From the NCBI RefSeq assembly GCF_900130125.1, contig NZ_FQXY01000010.1:496001-560000 (forward strand): 64,000 bases of DNA, in the 5' to 3' direction. Both the position numbers and the translations under genes were made by a program. Shown here piece after piece: positions 43,549 through 55,575 of this stretch (its first letter is position 1; the number at the start of each line of letters is the position of its first letter). The notes under the pieces were generated by a model. That model was not told where the DNA came from. It made no database searches and worked only from the letters and a program-made list of their open reading frames with translations. Source of the stretch: Bacteroides congonensis. GTDB lineage: Bacteria > Bacteroidota > Bacteroidia > Bacteroidales > Bacteroidaceae.

Positions 43549-44418
43549 TTATTTTACAATGGAAGTCAACGGGTGTCGATTCCCCCGAACATCATTCAAG
43601 AACGCCTTTGCCGATCCGAAGTTCAGGAACAAATCCAGACGAACCGGAAGATGGTTCTGGTCATCCGTCACAAAGAAAGTAATGACTTCCTTTTCCTTCC
43701 CTTTCTTATCATATTCAACCAATGAGAATATCAGACAACGGTAAGTAACTCCGTTCTCGGCTTTTACGTTTTCCTTTCCGCGATAGATAAGCGTCTGCTC
43801 TTCCACCTTACGTCCCGTAGCCATCGGAAACTTGATCTTCTCTCCTACTTTATAATCAGTAGGATCATAAGAGCGTGCCTGAGCCAAAATACTCAGCATA
43901 TCATATATACAACGGCTGTCACTCGCTTCCGATTCATCAAACGTTCCATCCCTGTACGTACGTTTCTGGTTGACAAAGCAAAGTCCATCCTTATACGAGA
44001 ACCAAGCCTCATCCACTGTATAACGTTTTCCTTCCTCGGCACCCTTACGGAAATAGCGCGGCTCCAGTTTCTCGCCAATCACGCAAGTCAACGTATCACG
44101 CATCTTGAAAAAGAAATCCGCCCGTTTGCTGCCCAAAGCAAGCAGGTTCATCCGGTAAGCCGGTTCCGAATGGTAAGTAGTCGCATTGGTCGTCAGACTG
44201 GCAAGTCCGGCTTTCACCCAGACAAACTTCCAGTTGAAGTACAAATCATACATCACGTGTTCGCCGGATTGAAATGCGTCATTCTTCGCCTCACATTGGG
44301 CACTGGCGGGAAGGGCGAAAATTCCCATCAGTAATGCCACAGTTCCGATAATCAGACTACGGCGAAAGTTAGCGACGCCTGTTCTGGTTATTTCTATCTT
44401 TTTTCTTTTTGTCTTCAT
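43549..44418 (-). CDS. DUF3108 family periplasmic protein
   Basis: From MKTKRKKIEIT the protein has 289 residues with a long signal peptide (cleavage after LPASAQ near residue 41). FQSGEHVMYDLYFNWKFVWVKAGLASL is the start of the DUF3108 fold, and GEKIKFPMATGRKVEEQTLIYRGKE and FVTDDQNHLPVRLDL are later family blocks. DUF3108 proteins are lipocalin-like beta barrels of the periplasm whose function is unknown. The start overlaps the end of the Ig-like lipoprotein gene by 50 bp (74 if the upstream ATG at 44442 is used), so translation is coupled. Confidence 0.85.
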   Translation of the reverse strand: MKTKRKKIEITRTGVANFRRSLIIGTVALLMGIFALPASAQCEAKNDAFQSGEHVMYDLYFNWKFVWVKAGLASLTTNATTYHSEPAYRMNLLALGSKRADFFFKMRDTLTCVIGEKLEPRYFRKGAEEGKRYTVDEAWFSYKDGLCFVNQKRTYRDGTFDESEASDSRCIYDMLSILAQARSYDPTDYKVGEKIKFPMATGRKVEEQTLIYRGKENVKAENGVTYRCLIFSLVEYDKKGKEKEVITFFVTDDQNHLPVRLDLFLNFGSAKAFLNDVRGNRHPLTSIVK

Positions 44419-46279
44419 CTGGTTTTTGTTTTTTAAGCTCATCCGGTTTCTGTTTATCCACAGGGGTCGCATGAATATCCCACGGTTGTGTCACGTCCCA
44501 CAACGCTTTATACTCTAATATGGTCGGATAATAGAAGACCGCTTCCGGTTGCAAACCTTTTGCAAAGTCCCCCGTGTCCCATTCTCCGTTTCCATTTGTG
44601 TCGTTTATCAGTCTGGCCGCATATTTCCCCGGATTCAGGAAGTAAAAATCAACCATTCCATCCTTCTCCACTATCCGCTTACGAACCACCTTGTCTTGCG
44701 CATCAAGCAGTTCGACGAATGCCAGAGAATCAGCTCCGGTCACGTTGAAATGAAGCGTGAAATATTCATCTTCACTACGTACCTTGAACCCTTGTTTTAT
44801 CTTATCGGTAAACAAGCCGTATATACCGTGGAAAGCCGTAGAGTCTACTTCAAACTCATATTCAAAAGTCGGCTCCCAATCATAATACAGATTAAACTTC
44901 TTCTGGTTCAGAGAATCCCGTCCAAACTCGAACGGTATGTCCTGCCAAAGCGTATCTACCTTTTGACGCAGATGAATGGCCGCACTGTCAAAGCTGGCTA
45001 TCGGTTCCTCGAAGTTCAGGGAGATATAACCGTATACATCCATTGACGAAGGCGCACTGACATTTACTGGCAAGAATTTCGTCGGTTCCGGCTCTTCCTC
45101 TTCATCTTTCTTTTTCTTCTTTTTCTTCTTCTCCTTTTCCGGCTCGTCTTTCTTATATTTCTGTTTTGAAACCAGGTTCAAGGTATCCGTACGGGGTACT
45201 AACTGATTCAAGGTATCGGTATAAAGATAAGTCAAACTCATGGCAAGCGTATCCTGTTTGAATAGCAAAGAATCCTTTACCCAATAATGAATCGTATCGT
45301 TCCGCTGATTCTTCTCGATGATAAAGGCGTCCTTTTCATCGAAGTTTAATCCTTTCAGCACAGGCAGAGTGTCTGCCTTGCCTGCAAAATAGAAAGTAAA
45401 CTTATGCGGCACAAGCCTTTCGGACTTGATAAGATATTGCGAATAGTTCAGTTCCTTGAAAGCCCGGAGAATCACGTCATCCGGCAGATAATGCATATAT
45501 TTCTTCTCTACAATCGTATCGTAAGTCAATGAGTCCACCCAAGCCGTATCCATACGGATGCGTTCTTCCATGCGGGGGATAATCAGCGAATCATGGAAAG
45601 CAATCACCTCACTCTTCTGATTGAACGTGAAGTTCTGGTCGGCATCCATCAAGCCGTAGATACGGTACTTGCCGGGAGCTATGCCACGAATAGAGAAGCG
45701 CCCGCGACTGTCCGTACGCGCCACACGGTCGAAAGGCAATTTGTTAAAAGCCGAATCGTTCAGGTTGGAATGCAGTCCGACCAGGATACCTTTGATAGGT
45801 TCCAGATTGGATGCATCCAATATCGTTCCGGACACTTCCATCGTATCAATCTGTGCACCGGTAGAGAAGGTAAACGCGAAGTTACCCAACGGATTACCCT
45901 CATTATTATCGACAATGGCGTCCGAGAAATCAATGGTATAAGTAGTGTTCGGCTTCAAAGAGTCAAGCAGGTTCACCTGTATCCGCTTTCCGGAAGCCTT
46001 TATTTCGGGTTGCTGTATCTGAGGTGGAGAAACAACCACTTTCTCCGTCGCTTTCTCCAACTTTATAAATTCGTCAAATAACAAAGAAACTTTCGTCCTT
46101 TCATTATTTAATGCACCGGCAGCAGGAGTACTGCCTATGAAACGGGGTGGAGTCTCATCATAAGGCCCCCCGTCCGGTCGCCCGATACTGGCGCAGGAAT
46201 ATAGCATGGCAACCAGCGTCACTACCGGAAGCGCCTTGCTTACTATTTGTTTTATCTTTTGATTCTCAAACTGTAACAT
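44369..46279 (-). CDS. Lipoprotein with SbsA-type Ig-like N-terminal domain
   Basis: From MLQFENQKIKQ the protein has 636 residues and a lipoprotein signal (MLYSCASIG, Cys28). GGPYDETPPRFIGSTPAAGALN and TTYTIDFSDAIVDNNEGNPLGN near 38-130 form the bacterial Ig-like (Big_5/SbsA) domain; a carboxypeptidase-regulatory-like beta-sandwich follows near 145-205 (VSGTILDASNLEPIKGILVGL, GRFSIRGIAPGKYRIYGL). A Lys/Glu-rich low-complexity run lies near 385-400 and another Lys-rich run ends the protein. It is a family found in most Bacteroidetes, role unknown. The only promoter-like -7 element (TATTTTTG, 46284-46291 minus) ends four bases before the ATG, suggesting a leaderless mRNA. Confidence 0.8.
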   Translation of the reverse strand: MLQFENQKIKQIVSKALPVVTLVAMLYSCASIGRPDGGPYDETPPRFIGSTPAAGALNNERTKVSLLFDEFIKLEKATEKVVVSPPQIQQPEIKASGKRIQVNLLDSLKPNTTYTIDFSDAIVDNNEGNPLGNFAFTFSTGAQIDTMEVSGTILDASNLEPIKGILVGLHSNLNDSAFNKLPFDRVARTDSRGRFSIRGIAPGKYRIYGLMDADQNFTFNQKSEVIAFHDSLIIPRMEERIRMDTAWVDSLTYDTIVEKKYMHYLPDDVILRAFKELNYSQYLIKSERLVPHKFTFYFAGKADTLPVLKGLNFDEKDAFIIEKNQRNDTIHYWVKDSLLFKQDTLAMSLTYLYTDTLNQLVPRTDTLNLVSKQKYKKDEPEKEKKKKKKKKDEEEEPEPTKFLPVNVSAPSSMDVYGYISLNFEEPIASFDSAAIHLRQKVDTLWQDIPFEFGRDSLNQKKFNLYYDWEPTFEYEFEVDSTAFHGIYGLFTDKIKQGFKVRSEDEYFTLHFNVTGADSLAFVELLDAQDKVVRKRIVEKDGMVDFYFLNPGKYAARLINDTNGNGEWDTGDFAKGLQPEAVFYYPTILEYKALWDVTQPWDIHATPVDKQKPDELKKQKPDEDKKKKDRNNQNRRR

Positions 46280-46438
46280 GGTGCAAAAATAAGTGTTCTT
46301 ATCCAATAAACACCACACTTTCTAGCTAATTTATTAAAAAACGAAAGGGAAGCTTAGTACAATAAACTATCGCCATGAATTTTTTATTTCCTTTTCCCAC
46401 TAATATAATTAGTTTTCTTGCCTAAAACGAATACAAAC

Positions 46439-46564
46439 ATGAATAAAGGATTGTCGGTGCAGTCAGGTGTTCTTGGTTGCTTACGTCCGAGAATGAACTG
46501 CAAAAGTCTGGATGCAGCAGAAGATGTGGATGCTGACACCATCCAACGAGTAAATAGTAAATAA
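46439..46564 (+). CDS. Possible 41-aa small ORF
   Basis: ATG at 46439 opens a 41-codon frame (MNKGLSVQSGVLGCLRPRMN at the start). No family recognised, no promoter or Shine-Dalgarno evidence. It could be the remnant of a longer gene; weak support. Confidence 0.2.
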   Translation: MNKGLSVQSGVLGCLRPRMNCKSLDAAEDVDADTIQRVNSK

Positions 46565-46641
46565 AATATAGGCTACTGATTCAGGCAAACCATATCAGAT
46601 ATAATGAGCTTGAATGAATAGTATATACTATATATGTGCGA

Positions 46642-46739
46642 TTGAAGTACTACAGATGAACAACTCCGGTACAAGAGAATGATGATTGAAGTACTGGAGT
46701 TGATTGCTTCAAGTACAAAAATCAGTCAACTGAAGTGCT
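46642..46739 (+). repeat. Five 22-nt units with TTGAAGTACT-type core
   Basis: Ten-base cores start at 46642 (TTGAAGTACT), 46664 (CTCCGGTACA), 46686 (TTGAAGTACT), 46708 (TTCAAGTACA) and 46730 (CTGAAGTGCT), exactly 22 bases apart each time. The 12 bases between cores differ. A sixth, poorer unit may start at 46752. Confidence 0.8.
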
Positions 46740-46974
46740 AAATATAAAGAAATTGACTTCAATTATTCAGCTATGCGGGTCTAATCTTGTCCAAACCCTC
46801 TTATTGAATTTTTACGCTATTATCCGGTTTCAGTCGTTTCAGTTTTGTCTGCAAACGTCTTGCTATAAGGAGATAGCGGCTGAAAGCGAAAAAAGACATC
46901 CCCTGCTGTAGTATGTTGTAATCAGGGGGGAGTGCATTCAGCGCTTTCAGGCTTGCCGGTAAATCTATATATTC

Positions 46975-47051
46975 AGCACGTGGCCTAAAGTGGATGGCAC
47001 GTGGGCTTAGGATTACTTATCTGTGAGCTGAAACTCATCGGCACGTGGGCT
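46975..47051 (+). repeat. Four 21/22-nt units with GGCACGTGGGCT-type core
   Basis: Cores start at 46975 (AGCACGTGGCCT), 46996 (GGCACGTGGGCT), 47018 (TATCTGTGAGCT) and 47040 (GGCACGTGGGCT), with steps of 21, 22 and 22 bases and unlike spacers. Confidence 0.75.
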
Positions 47052-47057
47052 GAACAG

Positions 47058-47145
47058 AACAGAGGCTCTATCTTGGTGAAACAGAGGCTCTGATTGAATG
47101 AAAAGCAAGCTCCGTTTTGCTAAAACAGAACCTTTGTTACAAGTA
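47058..47145 (+). repeat. Four 22-nt units with AACAGAGGCTCT-type core
   Basis: Cores start at 47058 (AACAGAGGCTCT), 47080 (AACAGAGGCTCT), 47102 (AAAGCAAGCTCC) and 47124 (AACAGAACCTTT), 22 bases apart. A related AACAGAAGCCCC at 47159 is out of step. Confidence 0.75.
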
Positions 47146-47274
47146 GATATAGAATCAAAACAGAAGCCCCAATTATGTACTTTTGCATTCAGGTGCGCTT
47201 TCAGCCGAAACTTTCGATGAAAAGGGGCTTTTTTGAAGGACTGAAAGCTGAAAGCTGTTTTTCACTTTTATTAT

Positions 47275-47523
47275 TTAGTAGTAGAATTGACCGGAACAAG
47301 TATTACACTCAAGGGTCGCATTGTCTATCCGCCCATGAGAAATAAGATAATTGGAGAGTTCCTCTAATTTCGCCCTATTAATATCGGTCAACATATCGAC
47401 TAGCATATCGGTCAACTGAACGTTTTTATCGGCCACAACATTCTCACTTTCCACCTTATTCATTTTATTACACCGAATAATAGTAATAGATTGATTACCC
47501 GCTTCATCGTTGATAATAAGCAT
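47275..47523 (-). CDS. Small hypothetical protein (82 aa)
   Basis: An 82-residue soluble protein, probably with one long helix (NVQLTDMLVDMLTDINRAK) and a C-terminal CNTC pair that could bind metal or form a disulfide. I do not recognise a family. A shorter start at MNKVESEN (residue 21) is possible. It is divergent from the GH2 gene and next to the repeat-rich spacer, so it may be species-specific. Real coding status is uncertain. Confidence 0.4.
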   Translation of the reverse strand: MLIINDEAGNQSITIIRCNKMNKVESENVVADKNVQLTDMLVDMLTDINRAKLEELSNYLISHGRIDNATLECNTCSGQFYY

Positions 47524-47608
47524 AGATTAATACCGACAACATACTTAATTTATTAAAAACTAGCCTTAATTGAATGATTTTTTGCCCTTCCCTCATTAAA
47601 ATAATCCT

Positions 47609-47616
47609 TATCTTTG
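47609..47616 (+). promoter_or_regulatory. Promoter of the GH2 gene
   Basis: TATCTTTG is a full -7 match 33 bases before the ATG; a TTTG at 47581-47584 lies 24 bases upstream as a possible -33 element. Confidence 0.6.
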
Positions 47617-47637
47617 GCTCCCGAAATTCAAACCTAA

Positions 47638-50757
<3,120 letters not shown>

Positions 50758-50784
50758 TGAAGTAAAAAACATAGTTAAAAAACA

Positions 50785-50825
50785 CGGTATCAGAGTACAA
50801 GAATACCGAATTTAAAGTACTTTTG
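50785..50825 (+). promoter_or_regulatory. Efflux operon promoter with overlapping inverted repeat
   Basis: TACTTTTG (50818-50825) is a -7 element. The inverted repeat CGGTAT-N12-ATACCG (50785-50790 and 50803-50808) covers the -33 region, as a repressor site would. No TTTG -33 element is seen. Confidence 0.5.
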
Positions 50826-50827
50826 CA

Positions 50828-50867
50828 GCCGGAAACTGATTTAATGGAATTAGTTTCCGGCTTTTAT
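50828..50867 (+). terminator. Stem-loop with T-run between GH2 gene and efflux operon
   Basis: GCCGGAAACT (50828-50837) pairs with AGTTTCCGGC (50852-50861), followed by TTTTATT. It could terminate GH2 transcription; since it starts three bases after the efflux -7 element it may also be the very 5' end of the efflux mRNA, acting as an attenuator. Confidence 0.7.
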
Positions 50868-50948
50868 TCCTTAAATCCCCCCTCTATACAAGAGAATGAC
50901 ACACGTGCAACAAAACGCATAATTTTAAAAAACAGATAAATAAGAAGT

Positions 50949-52124
50949 ATGAAAAGTAGAATTGTTTTATTTGCATTTTGCTTAGCCCTTCTCTCTAGTT
51001 GCGGCAATAAGGGCAATGACACGGGAAAAGCCCCGGAATATGCAGTACAAGAGTTACAAAAGTCAACTGCAAATCTAACGACAGCTTATCCGGCTACCAT
51101 TAAAGGTAAACAAGACGTAGAAATCCGTCCGCAGGTTTCCGGTTTCATCACCAAACTGTGTGTAGACGAAGGGGCAAGCGTGCGCAAAGGACAAGTTTTG
51201 TTCATTGTCGACCCCACCCAATACGAAGCGGCGGTACGCACAGCCAAAGCAGCAGTCGCAACGGCAGAAGCAGCCGTACGTACCCAACAGATCACTGTAG
51301 ACAACAAACGTGAACTGAACAAAAAGAACATCATCAGTGACTATGACCTGTCAATGGCTGAAAACACATTGGCACAGTCTCAGGCACAACTGGCACAAGC
51401 TCAGGCACAGTTGACCACCGCTCAGCAAAACCTCTCTTTCACACAAGTGAAAAGTCCTTCTGACGGTGTAATCAATGATATTCCTTATCGCCTGGGAGCA
51501 TTGGTCAGCCCTTCCATCGCTACTCCGATGACTACCGTTTCTGAAATCGAAGAGGTATACGTATATTTCTCTATGACAGAAAAAGAGTTGTTAGCCATGA
51601 CAAAGTCAGGAAGCACTATCAAAGAAGAAATCAGCAAAATACCGGCCATTAAGTTACAGTTGATTGACGGTACCGAATACAGCATTGAAGGTAAAGTAGA
51701 CGCCATCACGGGAGTTATCGACCAGAGCACCGGTTCTGTAAGCATGCGCGCTATCTTCCCGAACAAGGAACATATCCTGCGTAGTGGTGGTACGGCAAAC
51801 GTGCTGATTCCTTACACGATGGATAATGTTATCAGCATCCCGCAGTCTGCAACTCAAGAAATCCAAGACAAGAAGTTCGTTTACGTCCTGCAACCGGACA
51901 ATACGGTGAAATATACGGAAATCGGTATCTTCAACCTGGATAACGGAAAAGATTATCTCGTTACTTCCGGTTTGAACGCAGGAGACAAAATCGTTATCGA
52001 AGGCGTACAGACTTTGAAGGACGGCCAGACTATACAACCTATCACACCCGCCCAGAAAGAAGCGAACTATCAACAGCACTTGAAAGACCAACGCGAAGGA
52101 AATTTAGCTACTGCTTTCAATTAA
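50949..52124 (+). CDS. RND efflux periplasmic adaptor (membrane fusion protein)
   Basis: A 391-residue lipoprotein (LLSSCGNKG, Cys18) of the MexA/AcrA family that links the inner-membrane pump to the outer-membrane channel. The barrel-sandwich (biotinyl-lipoyl-like) halves are IRPQVSGFITKLCVDEGASVRKGQVLF near 58-85 and LSFTQVKSPSDGVINDIPYRLGALV near 160-185, with a coiled-coil hairpin rich in Ala and Gln between them. A beta-barrel domain and membrane-proximal domain follow. It is the first gene of a pump operon, 16 bp before the RND gene. Confidence 0.95.
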   Translation: MKSRIVLFAFCLALLSSCGNKGNDTGKAPEYAVQELQKSTANLTTAYPATIKGKQDVEIRPQVSGFITKLCVDEGASVRKGQVLFIVDPTQYEAAVRTAKAAVATAEAAVRTQQITVDNKRELNKKNIISDYDLSMAENTLAQSQAQLAQAQAQLTTAQQNLSFTQVKSPSDGVINDIPYRLGALVSPSIATPMTTVSEIEEVYVYFSMTEKELLAMTKSGSTIKEEISKIPAIKLQLIDGTEYSIEGKVDAITGVIDQSTGSVSMRAIFPNKEHILRSGGTANVLIPYTMDNVISIPQSATQEIQDKKFVYVLQPDNTVKYTEIGIFNLDNGKDYLVTSGLNAGDKIVIEGVQTLKDGQTIQPITPAQKEANYQQHLKDQREGNLATAFN

Positions 52125-52140
52125 TAACTTAGATAACCGT

Positions 52141-55100
52141 ATGAAATTAGATAATTTTATTAACCGTCCGGTACTATCAACCGTTATTTCCATCTTGATA
52201 GTCATTCTGGGTGCTATCGGACTGGCAACACTGCCTATCACCCAGTATCCGGACATCGCGCCCCCTACTGTATCGGTAAGGGCGACTTATACGGGTGCCA
52301 GCGCGTCAACCGTATTGAACTCCGTGATCGCTCCGCTTGAGGAACAAATCAACGGTGTGGAAAATATGATGTATATGACCTCTAACGCATCCAATACGGG
52401 TGCCGGTGACATATCCATCTATTTTAAACAGGGAACAGACCCGGACATGGCTGCCGTAAACGTACAGAACCGTGTATCCATGGCACAGGGACTGCTTCCT
52501 GCCGAAGTAACCAGAGTCGGCGTGACAACACAGAAACGCCAGACTTCCATGCTCGTGGTATTCTCCCTTTACGACGAAACCGATACATACACGGAAGCAT
52601 TTATCGAGAACTACGCAAAAATCAACCTGATTCCGCAAGTTCAGCGTGTGCCGGGTGTAGGTGACGCCTCTGTGATGGGGCAGGACTACTCCATGCGAAT
52701 CTGGTTGCGTCCGGACGTAATGGCACAATACAAGCTCGTTCCGGGTGATGTATCCGCAGCCTTGGCAGAACAGAACGTGGAAGCTGCTCCGGGACAATTC
52801 GGTGAACGCAGTAACCAGACTTTCCAATACACCATCCGTTACAAAGGACGTCTGCAACAGCCGGAAGAGTTCGAGAATATCGTCATCAAGTCTTTGCCCG
52901 ACGGTGAAGTGCTCCGCCTGAACGATATCGCCGAAATCCAGTTAGACCGTCTGGGATACAACTTTACCAACCGTGTAAACGGTCATAAGGCCGTAACCTG
53001 TATCGTTTATCAGATGGCGGGAACGAACGCTACACAGACTATCAGTGACATTCAGGTATTACTGGATGAAGCGTCCAAGACATTGCCTGCCGGCTTGAAG
53101 ATAAACGTTTCCATGAATGCCAACGACTTCTTGTTCGCTTCTATCCATGAGGTATTGAAAACATTGATTGAGGCATTTATACTGGTATTTATCGTAGTAT
53201 ACATCTTCTTGCAGGACTTACGTTCCACATTGATTCCGACTATTGCCATTCCGGTAGCCCTTATCGGTACATTCTTCGTATTGTCTTTAGTAGGATTCAG
53301 TTTGAACTTGCTGACGTTATGCGCGCTTGTGCTCGCCATTGCGATTGTGGTCGACGATGCCATTGTGGTCGTCGAGGGTGTACATGCCAAGCTTGACCAG
53401 GGCTACACTTCCGCCCGTCTGGCTTCCATTGACGCGATGAACGAGTTGGGTGGCGCTATCGTATCTATTACACTGGTCATGATGGCTGTGTTCGTTCCGG
53501 TAAGTTTCATGGGTGGAACGGCAGGAACATTCTACCGCCAGTTCGGTATGACAATGGCCATCGCTATCGGTCTGTCCGCCTTGAACGCCTTGACATTAAG
53601 TCCCGCCTTGTGTGCCGTTCTTCTGAAACCGCACAAGAAGGAAGGGGAAGATTCCGAAGAGGTTCCGCCTTTGAAGGAGCGTATGAAAACTGCTTATAAG
53701 GCAGCTCATACAACGATGATAAAAAGATATACCGAGGCTATCGGAAAGATGTTGCATCCGGGAATTACACTTACATTCACGCTTGTTGCCATTCTCGGTA
53801 TGATTTTCGGTCTTTTCAATATCAATCCGGTAATTACTGCCATCTTCATACTTCTCAGTATCTTGGCACTCATCGGAATGAGCACGGATAAATTCAAGAA
53901 CAGGTTCAACGATACGTATGAATCTATCTTGAAACGGTATAAGAAGCGTGTACTGTTCTTCATCCAGAAGAAGTGGTTGTCCATGGGACTGGTCGTTGCT
54001 TCCATCGTATTGCTTATGTTCTTCATGAACACCACTCCGACAGGTATGGTGCCGAACGAAGATACCGGTACGCTGATGGGAGCCGTAACTTTGCCGCCGG
54101 GCACATCACAAGACCACTCGGAAGAGATTCTCGCACGTGTAGACAGCCTGATTGCCGCTGACCCTGCCGTGGCTTCACGCACATTGATTTCCGGTTTCAG
54201 TTTCATCGGTGGACAGGGACCGTCCTACGGTTCTTTCATCATCAAGCTGAAAGACTGGGATGAACGTTCGATGATACAGAACTCCGACGTTGTAGTAGGT
54301 TCTTTATATATGCGTGCACAAAAAATCATCAAGGAAGCACAGGTATTGTTCTTTGCTCCGCCGATGATTCCGGGTTATTCGGCATCTACGGATATCGAGG
54401 TGAACATGCAGGATAAGACGGGTGGCGACCTGAACAAGTTCTTCGACGTAGTCAACGACTATACGGCCGCACTGGAAGCCCGTCCTGAAATCAACTCGGC
54501 AAAGACAACGTTCAACCCGAACTTCCCGCAATATATGATTGACATTGACGCGGCGGCTTGTAAGAAAGCAGGCATCAGCCCGAGTGACATCCTTACTACC
54601 ATGCAGGGATATTACGGCGGTCTGTATGCATCCAACTTCAACCGTTTCGGTAAGATGTACCGTGTAATGATTCAGGCAGACCCGTTATCGCGTAAGAATA
54701 TGGAATCGCTGAAGAATATCAAGGTGCGCAACAATGCCGGCGAAATGGCTCCTATCGCCCAATTCATTACTATTGATAAAGTATATGGGCCGGATATCAT
54801 CAGCCGTTTCAACCTTTACACTTCCATGAAAGTGATGGTAGCTCCTGCCAGTGGTTATACATCCGGACAGGCACTGACTGCATTGGCGGAAGTAGCTGCC
54901 CAGAATCTTCCGGCAGGTTATACCTACGAACTGGGTGGTATGGCACGTGAAGAGGCACAGAGCAGTGGAAGCGCTACCGGATTGATTTTCATCCTCTGCT
55001 TCGTATTCGTTTATCTGTTGCTGAGTGCACAGTATGAAAGCTACATACTTCCGTTGGCGGTATTGCTGTCAGTTCCGTTCGGTCTGCTGGGCAGCTTCCT

Positions 55101-55575
55101 GTTCGTGAACGGAGTAAGTGCCATCGGTAATATCTCGATGTTGAAGATGATTCTCGGCACGATGTCCAACAATATCTACATGCAGATTGCGTTAATCATG
55201 TTGATGGGTCTGTTGGCGAAGAATGCCATCCTGATTGTAGAGTTCGCCCTCGACCGTCGTAAGATGGGGATGAGCATTACATGGGCAGCCGTACTGGGTG
55301 CCGGTGCCCGTCTCCGTCCTATCCTGATGACATCTTTGGCGATGGTAGTCGGACTGCTTCCGTTGATGTTTGCCTTTGGTGTAGGTGCTCATGGTAACCG
55401 CACACTGGGTACTGCTTCTATCGGCGGTATGTTAATCGGTATGATTTGTCAGATTTTCATCGTTCCTGCGCTGTTCGTAATCTTCCAGTACTTGCAAGAG
55501 AAGGTGAAACCGATGGAATGGGAAGATATTGACAATACGGATGCCGTAACTGAGATTGAACAATACGCTAAATAA
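52141..55575 (+). CDS. RND efflux pump, HAE1 (AcrB/MexB) type, with an inserted segment
   Basis: A 1144-residue inner-membrane proton-driven drug exporter. It begins MKLDNFINRPVLSTVISILI, and VVDDAIVVVEG near 405-415 holds the proton-relay aspartates of helix 4. Usual members have 1030-1060 residues. The excess lies near residues 527-600, between helices 6 and 7, where an extra pair of hydrophobic stretches (ITLTFTLVAILGMIFGLF and PVITAIFILLSILALIGM) appears. Substrates cannot be told, though bile salts and drugs are common. The stop codon overlaps the next ATG by one base. Confidence 0.95.
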   Translation: MKLDNFINRPVLSTVISILIVILGAIGLATLPITQYPDIAPPTVSVRATYTGASASTVLNSVIAPLEEQINGVENMMYMTSNASNTGAGDISIYFKQGTDPDMAAVNVQNRVSMAQGLLPAEVTRVGVTTQKRQTSMLVVFSLYDETDTYTEAFIENYAKINLIPQVQRVPGVGDASVMGQDYSMRIWLRPDVMAQYKLVPGDVSAALAEQNVEAAPGQFGERSNQTFQYTIRYKGRLQQPEEFENIVIKSLPDGEVLRLNDIAEIQLDRLGYNFTNRVNGHKAVTCIVYQMAGTNATQTISDIQVLLDEASKTLPAGLKINVSMNANDFLFASIHEVLKTLIEAFILVFIVVYIFLQDLRSTLIPTIAIPVALIGTFFVLSLVGFSLNLLTLCALVLAIAIVVDDAIVVVEGVHAKLDQGYTSARLASIDAMNELGGAIVSITLVMMAVFVPVSFMGGTAGTFYRQFGMTMAIAIGLSALNALTLSPALCAVLLKPHKKEGEDSEEVPPLKERMKTAYKAAHTTMIKRYTEAIGKMLHPGITLTFTLVAILGMIFGLFNINPVITAIFILLSILALIGMSTDKFKNRFNDTYESILKRYKKRVLFFIQKKWLSMGLVVASIVLLMFFMNTTPTGMVPNEDTGTLMGAVTLPPGTSQDHSEEILARVDSLIAADPAVASRTLISGFSFIGGQGPSYGSFIIKLKDWDERSMIQNSDVVVGSLYMRAQKIIKEAQVLFFAPPMIPGYSASTDIEVNMQDKTGGDLNKFFDVVNDYTAALEARPEINSAKTTFNPNFPQYMIDIDAAACKKAGISPSDILTTMQGYYGGLYASNFNRFGKMYRVMIQADPLSRKNMESLKNIKVRNNAGEMAPIAQFITIDKVYGPDIISRFNLYTSMKVMVAPASGYTSGQALTALAEVAAQNLPAGYTYELGGMAREEAQSSGSATGLIFILCFVFVYLLLSAQYESYILPLAVLLSVPFGLLGSFLFVNGVSAIGNISMLKMILGTMSNNIYMQIALIMLMGLLAKNAILIVEFALDRRKMGMSITWAAVLGAGARLRPILMTSLAMVVGLLPLMFAFGVGAHGNRTLGTASIGGMLIGMICQIFIVPALFVIFQYLQEKVKPMEWEDIDNTDAVTEIEQYAK

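Larger units (their letters stand above)
46319..47274. other. 956-bp gene-poor spacer rich in 22-nt repeats
   Basis: The longest gene-poor stretch of the window. It holds one possible 41-codon ORF (46439-46564) and three groups of degenerate repeats with a 22-nt pitch, listed separately. A G+C-rich stretch around 46840-46960 has no feature I recognise. Confidence 0.6.

Noticed and set aside
46642..47145. CRISPR array
   Set aside because: The 22-nt units have short degenerate cores with 10-12-base gaps, there are no cas genes, and CRISPR repeats are 24-40 nt with longer spacers.
52306..52857. 183-codon ORF antisense to the RND pump gene, and similar antisense ORFs in the cysS and helicase genes
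   Set aside because: They follow from the codon use of the sense genes and show no domains, promoters or spacing of their own.
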